This document shows positions 56,283 to 64,000 of a DNA stretch of 64,000 nt, piece after piece. Made by a program: the position numbers and the translations under genes. The notes beneath the pieces were generated by a model, which saw nothing but the letters and a program-made list of their open reading frames with translations, made no database searches and was not told the origin of the DNA. The stretch is from Culex pipiens pallens (taxonomy: Eukaryota > Arthropoda > Insecta > Diptera > Culicidae): assembly GCF_016801865.2 (NCBI RefSeq), contig NC_068937.1:132244212-132308211 (forward strand), given 5' to 3'. Within the stretch, counting starts at the first letter, position 1. Each line of letters opens with the position of its first letter.

Positions 56283-57536
56283 GGGTAATTCTCTACCAAC
56301 TCACACGAAATCGGGAAAACTTTGTCCTAAGGGGTAACTTTCGTTCCTGATCACGAATCCGAGGTTCGTTTTTTGATATCTCGTGACGGAGGGGCGGTAC
56401 GACCCCTTCCATTTTTGAACATGCGAAAAAGAGGTGTTTTTCAATAATTTGCAGCCTTAAACGGTGATGAGATAGAAATTTGGTGTCAAAGAGACTTTTA
56501 TGTAAAATTAGACGCCCGATTTGATGGTGTACCTAGAATTCCGAAAAAACGTATTTTTCATCGAAAAAAGTTTTCAAAACTCTGCCATTTTCCGGAACAT
56601 GTAATTTTAAGAGAAATTTAATGTACTTTTCGAATCAATCTTGACAAAGAAGGGTCATTTTTTCATTTAGAACATTTTTTTAAATTTCGTGTTTTTTTTA
56701 ACTTTGCAGGGTTATTTTTTAGAGTGTAACAATGTTCTACAAAGTTGTAGAGCAGATAACAAAAATTTAAATATATATACATAAGGGGCTTGCTGAAAAA
56801 ATCACGAGTTATAGCGATTTTAAGAAAAAAAAAGTTTTGAAAAAGTTGATCGTCGTTGATCATGGCCGTTCATGGTCACCCGCGACAGACACGGACGACG
56901 AAACAAAGAGAAACGCAAAAAGTAACTTTTTCAAAAAAAAATTTTCGTTAAATCTCGATAACTCGTGATGTTTATAAGCAAACCCCTTATGTCTTTATAT
57001 CAAAATATTTGTAATTGTCTGCTCTACATCTTTGTAGAACATTGTTACACTCTTAAGAATAACCCTGCAAAGTAAGAATAAACACGGAATTTGAAAATAA
57101 AAAAAAAATGTTCTAAATGAAAAAAATACCCTTCCAGGTCAATGTAGATTCAAAAAGAACATTAAATTTCCCATAAAATGACATGTTCCAAAAAAAATTA
57201 CAGTTAAGTAACGGAAAATGGCAGAGTTCAGTGTTTTTTCGATGAAAAATACGTTTTTTCGGAATTCTGAGTACGCCATCAAATCGGGCGTCTAATTTTA
57301 CATATAAGTCATCAACGTTTCAGGCTGCAAATTATTAAAAAACACTTCTTTTTTCGCATGTTCAAAAATGGAAGGGGTCGTATCGCCCCTCCGTCGCGAG
57401 ATAAAAAAACAGACATCGGATTCGTGATCAGGGACAAAAGTTACCCCTTAAGATAAAGTTCACGAAAATCGAAAAGGGGTCGGGGCAACTTTTCCCGATT
57501 TTGAGTGAGTTGGTATAAAATTACCCAAAACAAAAA
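56283..57536. repeat. Foldback family C, copy 2
   Basis: Ends read GGGTAATTCTCTACCAACTC and, at the right, AGTTGGTATAAAATTACCC. The arms mirror each other through the GGCGGTACGACCCC, AAAATTAGACGCCCGATTTG and GCAGGGTTATTTTTTAGAGT blocks to a 76-nt loop at 56848-56923. The loop differs from that of copy 1 at only about four positions. No SINE is present, so the left arm gives the empty site for the copy 1 SINE. Confidence 0.9.
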
Positions 57537-59760
57537 AAAAAACACAAAAAAATAAGGCAAATTTTAGTAATTAAGAAAAACCAGAAAATACTGCAATTTC
57601 GCCCTTAAAAATTCCATTATCCCCCTTCCCTCCAACCTGAGGGTCAACCACTGCTGCTTTCCAAGTCCACACGCGCGGGCGCGCAGGGGCAATAAAAATC
57701 CCTGCGCATGCCCCGATAAAGATCTCGGTGCGTAAATTGGCCGTTCTTGGAGCGGTTTCACCTGTAGCAACCTTTTCGTCCCCTTGAAGGAAGTGGGTGG
57801 TCTCGGGCGTAACTAACTGTAAAATTGTAATGGTGCCCGTGTGCCTATTACGCGTAACAATCTCGTTAGTGGCCAGATTTGAACCCCCTGGCGGTGAGGG
57901 TTCAAAATGCCCGCAGTTATAGTTCTTGTTATGATTTTTCAATTTTGAATTTGCATTGCAAATTGAACTATTACGAAGTTATGGGTTGTTCCTGGGGGGT
58001 TGCGCAATCATTTTACACCTGGTTATCACCGTGTAACCATCAGCAATCGTAAACTACGCGATGCAGTTAGTGTAGATCTTGCTGATTGATAACCAGAATT
58101 GTTAGGTAACACTGTCCGAAATGCAAATCAATTAAGGGGCGGCCACAGGAATCCCAAAGGAACTAATGGAAGGGCCCTAAATAAGTCATCCCGAGACAAC
58201 CCGGATAATTGCCACGTCCACCGTGTCAAGGGACGGATCCCACGCAGCAGCAGATCTTCCTGAGGGGTACCGTTCCAGATCGCCTGACGGCGGCGTCGAG
58301 CGAAAGTGTGGCCAGTGCCACGGTCTGGGCAAACATTTCAAAGGCCGTGCGCGCCGCCGACAAAGGCGCTGAAGCCCTGCCATCAGCAGCGGCGGGCAGA
58401 TCTTCGGACGCAGTGGCGGTGAAATAATCTATAATTAAGTGCGCCGTTCTATATCGAAGATCCGCCGCCGCCGCACGTCCACAAGAAGTTGCGTGATCGC
58501 TCACACTTCAAGGAAGGCTCAAGGTAGCGCGGACGGCGTTATCGCATCGAGGAACCGTTGATTCTGCAACGGACTCAGGTAAATAAAGATTTGCTGTATA
58601 GATTAATGTTGTCCTCCTTGCTTAAGGTTCCTCAGTGATTCCAAGATGCTCTAAGAAGACACCTTTCCCGATGTCCTAGCAGGTACCTTAACCGAGCTCA
58701 AGCAATTAATTAAGGGAGCACAGTTGTCGCGTAGCACCGCGTGTTTGCATGTTTACACGCCATTTTGGAGGGCCTATCTACGAAGGGTCTAGATTGAAAT
58801 AAATTACCGCCCTGTCAACGGAGAGTGGAAAAACGTAGTTATTTAATGGTAGGTGTGCCAAACCACAAGTCTCAAATTCATTTTGAACAAGTTTGAAATA
58901 TTTAAATTTATAACTTGATCAAATAAGTGAAAAAATATTCAGAATTGATACCATAAAGAAACGAACCAATAAAAGAATTAAGATTCCCTGGTAATTGTCT
59001 GAAAACAATCTGTCGTACTCCAATATCCCTACTATCAAGAAGCACCAGCTGACTGCAATTCATATATACAACCTTGTTAGTTTTATCATTAAAATTCCTT
59101 TCATTTTCCTGCTGCGCAAGTTACAGTTCTATAAAGCTGCCCTGCTGGAAGTGCTTTCCGAAACAGAGCACACTTTATTATGCGCACTTTTCAGAACCAT
59201 TTCACGGGCCCCTTTCAACGGGAAATCCTCCCGGATTCATGATCCGATCGGCGGGCGCCGTCAGGCTCAGTTTATTCCTCCAGTTGACCACAGCACCAGC
59301 CGCCCTAACTCACGTTCCGGGGAAAGCCAATAAAAATGTTGATTCGAAAGAACACCCCCTCTCTCCATTGGAGGAGGAGGATCATCGCGTTGTGGTCGTC
59401 GTCGCGCCCGTTCGTCATCCCGGGGTAAAATTAATAAAAACACCTCTCTTCCACAGCCACAGCCACATTGAATCACGTCCATCTGGGCTGGAAAAGAACC
59501 TTACGCCCACGCGCCCAGCCATAACCAGGGAGGAAACGAACCCAGCCAATAGATTTATTCATCTATTTACATAACATGATTGTAATTTCATTTGTTCGCA
59601 ACATGCAAACCATAAATCGCATCGCACATTTTCACGATAATTTATTTTATTATAATGGCATCGCGGAAAAGAGAGGAAAACCGGCGTCGATGAGCGGATC
59701 ACGAGTGCATTAGCACCTGGAAAAATGTTCTTTACAAGCTGGAAGAAGTTGCGTAAAGTT
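57537..59760. other. GC-richer island, possibly single-copy
   Basis: GC-rich patches at 57600-57900, 58140-58560 and 59190-59560. The frame at 58209-58427 (plus) is Ala/Ser-rich and reads smoothly (near VASATVWANISKAVRAADKG) but begins at a non-ATG codon and lacks clear splice sites. The longest frame in the window (59074-59574) starts at TTG and has no recognised domain. I call none of these genes. Regulatory DNA or isolated exons remain possible. Confidence 0.35.
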
Positions 59761-60049
59761 TTTCAGTAGATCAGAAAAAAATATGTTGTATTTTAAATTA
59801 TTATTTTCCGATATAAAAAAAAGTAGTTTAAGCAAGTTGCAAAAAGAAGATTTTCAAGTTTGGCAACGAGATACCTAAAACATTTTTGGCAATTCCAAAT
59901 AATTGCTTTTTGAATGGAATATTGGGTCAAACATTCATGTGTTAAATAAATTCACCGTTCAAAACAATCAAAAAAAAGCTTTACGATACTATACATAAAT
60001 TTTCGACTCTGTTATTTTTAATAGAGAGAAGTAGGCCGTTTCGTCGCTC
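59761..60049. other. AT-rich sequence flanking repeat G
   Basis: Contains AGCAAGTTGCAAAAAGA-type pieces related to repeat G near 59833. No gene seen. Confidence 0.4.
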
Positions 60050-60490
60050 GAGAATGACAGGAAAAGTAAGTAGTTTCTTGACGGAATCGAAATAGTAGTT
60101 TATGCAACAAGTTGCAAAAAAATGATTTTTTCAGCACGATTCGTACATTTATCCAACGAGGTTCACCGAGTTGGATAAATACGAAGAGTGCTGAAAAAAT
60201 CAAGTTTTGCAACGAGTTCCATACAACATTTTTTGCAATTCCAAAAAACACACACTGAGTGAAATTTTATGTCTAATTTTCATGTATTTTGTCAATAAAT
60301 CGTTTAAATCAAAAAATGTTGAAAAGTGTTACTTTTCAGCATTTATTTTGAAAAGTGTTGCTATTCGATTCTGTTATTTTTGGTACAGAAAAGTAGGCTA
60401 TTTCGTCGTTCAAGAATGACAGGAAAAGTAAGTAGTTTCTTGACGGAATTGAAAATAGTATTTATCCAACGAGGTTCAACGACTTAGTGC
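60050..60490 (+). repeat. Dispersed repeat G, copy 2
   Basis: Reverse complement of 14101-14540, collinear over about 400 bp. The GAATGACAGGAAAAGTAAGT block occurs twice, near 60052 and 60413, as a direct repeat flanking the body. The palindromic TTATCCAACGAGGTTCACCG block lies near 60150. This suggests two adjacent, partly overlapping copies. Confidence 0.68.
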
Positions 60491-61311
60491 TGAAAAAACA
60501 AGTTTTACAACGAGTTCCATGCAACAATTTTGCAATTCCGAAAAGACTCTTTGAAATGAATTTTAAGCCAAACGTCTATGTGTTTAATCAAATTATCGAT
60601 AAAATCAGAACAATATTGAAAAGAATTATTGTTCGGAACGAGCGCTGAAAAGTACGACTTAGTTATAACTTTTTTTACAATACTCAAAATTTTCACAAAA
60701 CTACGTTTTTTTTCGAAAAAGCACACTAAATTTCAGTTTTTATAAAATGGGTATCAAATGATCGAGATTTTTTAATACATTTCAAAAATTATAACCATTT
60801 TTTCAATACTAATTTTTTTTACAAAACTACGTTTAAAAAAAACTCAAAACTTCATTTTCTCGCAATATTTTTATCAAATGATCAAACAATTTTATGCATA
60901 TGAAAATAAAAACACAAATTCTTTTTAAAAAACTCAAAATTTACTTTATGTAAAAACTGAAATTTTGAGTATTTTTCGAAAATACGTAGTTTTGTGAAAA
61001 TTTATTTCAAAAATTAGTATTTGCAAAAAAAAATCATAACTTTTGAAACATATGAAAAAAATCCCGATCATTTGTTACCCTTATTGTAAATCACAGAAAT
61101 TCGGAGTATTTTTCGAAAATACGAAGTTTTGTGAAAATTTTGAGTAATTTCAAAAATGTGTGTTATTATTTTCGAAATGTAAGAAAAAATCTGAATTATT
61201 TGATACTTAAATTGCAAATTGTGTTGTATCTTTCGAAATGTTTGGAAAATACCCGATCATTTGATACTCATATCGTAAAACACTGAAATTTCGAATACTT
61301 TTTCGAAAATA
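60491..61311. repeat. Degenerate repeats, family F
   Basis: Repeated ATGGGTATCAAATGATCG, TTTTCGAAAATACGTAGTTT and CCGATCATTTG units in both orientations. The first 160 bp contain further repeat G-like pieces. Confidence 0.62.
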
Positions 61312-61690
61312 GACGGTACGACCCCTCCATTTTTGAACATGCGATGAAAGACATGTTTTTCAATAATTTGCAGCCTGCAATGGTGATGGTTTGGAAATTG
61401 ATGTCAAAGGGACTTTTATGTAAAATTGAACGCTCTATTAGATGGAATTCCGAAAAAAAACTTATTTTTCATAAAAAAAATGTAACAAATGTTTAAAAAA
61501 TTCTGCCATTTGTCGTTATTCAACTGTCATTTTATAGATGCTCTTTTCGGTTGCGTTATAACCCAGATGGGTAATTTTATCATTTAAACATAATTTTTCA
61601 ACTCAAAATTTCGAGATGTTTGTAACTTTGCAGCGTATTTTTTTTTATTAAAACAATATTTTTCAAAAAATTGTGCAGAAAAATCGAATT
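61312..61690 (+). repeat. Fragment of foldback family C
   Basis: Begins abruptly at GACGGTACGACCCCTCCATT and follows the family C arm through TTTTATGTAAAATTGAACGC to the TTTGCAGCGTATTTT block. More diverged than the other fragments. Outer terminus and opposite arm are missing. Confidence 0.65.
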
Positions 61691-62559
61691 ATTCAACAAC
61701 AACAATTCATCAACAGAATCAACAGAAGTTCAAATTGGGTTGCACCGTCCATTGCAGGGCATTATCAATAGTAGGCTTAGAAAATTTTATCGCTAAACAA
61801 TTGCATTTTTTCGGGGATCATCATTCCAAAACATCAAATTTCACGAAAGTTTCGCGGAGCTTGAAAAAGTTTTCACACTTAATTTTATATTATTATTCTT
61901 CTATGTGTAAATGTAGATCAAAATAAATTTCACAAATATATGCAATAAATTCTTCAAAAAATGATACAATTTATCAATCAAATACGTATAACAAGAATCT
62001 TGTTTTGATAAACTGACTTTTACCAGGCACAAAGTTTGGTCTCTAGTTAAAAGAAATTCAAAAAAATATAAAACAGGAAAAAAGTGGCATAAACATTTTT
62101 TGTTCAATTTCCTCAAAATATTTGCGTTGTAAAGATTTTTTTTTCTATCATGCCAACAAAAAAAATAGTCTCATTCTTATTAATGTTATATTTGTATATC
62201 CTTGTCTTGTCAAAAATCAGAAAGGTTTTCTTGCTTGAGTTTACAGTTAATATTTTATAAAGTTAAACATTCTGACATAAATCCAGTTTAAAAAATTCAA
62301 TTGACAAAACATGACAGTACTCATTGCACATTACTGTTTCGTGAAATCGTAAAAAATACCTGACCCTATTCATATGAAACGAGCTTCACTGGACCAAAAC
62401 TCGAGTATTATTGTAGACAAATAGTCACTTTTGCTGTTAAATGCATATTAGCCATTTTTGATAATTAATGCCAATGTCAAATCAACGTTCTTACTAGAAT
62501 TTGGATGAAATAACATTAAAATGTTGAGCTTTCTGAAGTCGGTAAAGCCCTTTAACCCT
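61691..62559. other. AT-rich non-coding sequence
   Basis: No gene, RNA feature or repeat terminus recognised. Confidence 0.45.
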
Positions 62560-63050
62560 TTACTGCCCATTGCTTTCGTAAATTTTTTTTGCCCTGTGTT
62601 AAGGAGGTCATTTGAGCAAATTTTTTTCTACGAAAAAGTTTACTTCTCTTTTTTTATTTTTTTCTTGTTTATTTTTAGTATTTTAATTTTTCATTTATCT
62701 TGTTTAGTTTTTCTTCATTTTTGGTAGTATTATCCTATCATTATATTTAGTCTTTCTAACTTTTTCATTATTTTTTTTTACTTTTTCGCATTTTCTGCTC
62801 TAAAATGGCATCATTTGAATTGTAAATAAATGCGTAGAGGCAAAGTATTGGACACAACAAACCGCTTTTTACTTAAAGTATAAAAAATGTTAGTAAAATG
62901 CAAAAGTTTATCCTTGAAAAAAAAAAATTTTAAAAGCATTGACAAAGTCACATTAGCCAACCCTAACATTTTCTAAAATTTTAATAGTTCTTCTTTTCCA
63001 ATGCTTTTTAAACATCAAAAATTGGTTTAAAATGGATTTTTAGAAATTTT
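62560..63050 (+). repeat. Dispersed repeat I, copy 2 (no MITE)
   Basis: Collinear with 14870-15086 joined to 15719-16000: TACTGCCCATTG, TTTATCTTGTTTAGTTTTTC, AATGGCATCATTTGAATTGT, TTGACAAAGTCACAT and AGTTCTTCTTTTCCAATGCT. It has no MITE at the equivalent point (near 62780, TTTTTTACTTTTT), so it represents the unoccupied target. Confidence 0.65.
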
Positions 63051-64000
63051 CAGATCAAAACCTATCTATCGGCGGTGTTGGGTTGAAGAGGGTTTAAAAA
63101 AAGATGTAGGTGGTTATGTTACAGACATGACCAGTCTGACAAAGAGCATTGTTCAGTATCCACGATATATTTTTCTTGTTCTGAAACTTGAACTGTAAAC
63201 TGTTCTCTAAAATGTGCTTGATTCGAAAATGTTTTGAAAATAATTGGTATCCAGAAAATTTCTTACTGTATTATCTTGACCAATTGTACGAAAAAATATT
63301 TTTATTCAATCGACTCGATTCTTCAATTATTGGTTTTGGGATAATTTTGGTTCGAAAACTTTTTATTGGAGGTCAAATATTGGTCAAATATGTAAATCAG
63401 AGTCTCTTAAAGTCATGGCAAACTTCTAAGAAATTTGCCTGATATCAACATGAATCTATCGATTTTAAGGGGCCTTTCTGAAAAATATCCTAAAAAGTCG
63501 AAAAAACGACTTCAAAAAAAGTTTTTCAAACTCACTTAAATGTTGAGTGAGTTTTTTTCACGTTTTCGTCACACTTAATAAACTTGACAGAATAGACAGG
63601 CAGAAAAAAAATATTAAAACATATCACTAGTTTCCCCACAAATGTTTGATGATTTGGTAATAAAACCCACTCCAGCAGGTATGCAATTAGCGATCCAAAC
63701 ACCCTCCACAAAGCTATTCGTTTCTTAATAAATGTCTTCATTCCATGATAATTTCTGCAGTTTGCTATATTTGCTTGAATTTTTCCCTTCCCTAAACCTC
63801 CAAGGAAAAACATTAAAAAAGAACCCAAAATTAATCCACCCAAAGTGGGTCACGTTCACGAAAATAGTTTCCCGAGATCTTAAATGTTATTGCGCAGATA
63901 AGTTTTACGAGTTTTAATAATTTTCGGCACCGTAACCTTTTCGTGTAGGTGGAAGGGGGGAATGAAACACTTTATTAATGATGATGATTCATGTCCAACC
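63051..64000. other. AT-rich non-coding sequence to window end
   Basis: Open frames up to 103 codons (for example 63532-63843, minus) are hydrophobic, AT-driven and unrecognised. No repeat boundary or RNA gene seen. Confidence 0.4.

Noticed and set aside
59074..59574. Longest open frame in the window, 166 codons
   Set aside because: It starts at TTG, lacks any motif I recognise, overlaps other frames on both strands and lies in GC-rich DNA where stop codons are rare by chance.
61691..64000. Hydrophobic short frames as membrane proteins
   Set aside because: Phe, Leu and Ile richness follows from T-rich sequence; no conserved features or gene context.

Overview
This window looks like a gene-poor stretch of a culicine mosquito genome, most likely Culex. 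That is inferred from the kinds of repeats present, not from any marker gene. The sequence is AT-rich and eukaryotic in character. I found no protein-coding gene I can name: the longest open frames are about 150-166 codons, mostly begin at non-ATG codons, and show no family motif or convincing exon structure. No reverse transcriptase, transposase or other enzyme frame is visible, so every mobile element here appears non-autonomous. The single-copy islands (about 1.6-2.8, 7.7-9.2, 11.4-12.4, 16.6-18.0, 27.2-29.1, 34.6-36.9, 41.7-43.2, 52.6-54.2 and 57.6-59.7 kb) are richer in GC. They could be intronic or intergenic regulatory DNA of a gene outside the window.

Most of the window is layered repeats. 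The most striking family is a mobile element with fixed ends, a TG-rich microsatellite and an internal tandem array of 164/165-bp units. There are three copies: 22.1-26.4 kb (22 units), 44.6-48.1 kb (19 units) and 48.8-50.2 kb (6 units). A degraded relic of the unit lies near 37 kb. Subterminal 13-bp inverted repeats, a small hairpin near the 3' end and insertion into T-tracts resemble Helentron/DINE-1-type non-autonomous elements, so this is a satellite that appears to travel inside a transposon. The first copy carries a clean TA-duplicating MITE inside its array. The third copy sits inside the end of a foldback element.

There are several foldback (inverted-repeat) families. Family B is at 9.3-11.1 and 50.2-52.4 kb, with a half copy at 37.6-38.5 kb. 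Family C is at 30.1-31.7 and 56.3-57.5 kb, with four fragments. Family D is at 18.7-19.8 and 33.5-34.2 kb. A separate 1,245-bp palindrome at 32.0-33.3 kb has arms in exact register. Many would fold into long hairpins if transcribed.

Retroposons with clear target-site duplications include a dimeric tRNA-derived element (3.8-4.8 kb), a tRNA-SINE in foldback C (30.3-30.5 kb), a tRNA-SINE in foldback B (50.8-51.3 kb), a retroposon with repeated 5' monomers and a CATGCT-repeat tail (19.9-21.0 kb), and a minus-strand retroposon (43.5-44.4 kb) that itself contains a hAT-like element with an 8-bp duplication. MITE-like elements lie at 0.7, 15.1, 23.5, 34.4, 38.8 and 55.1-56.0 kb. The last is PIF/Harbinger-like and has another inverted-repeat element nested inside it.

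The features do not form operons or pathways. The biological interest lies in nesting order, satellite amplification inside a mobile element, and the potential of hairpins and arrays to feed small-RNA pathways.
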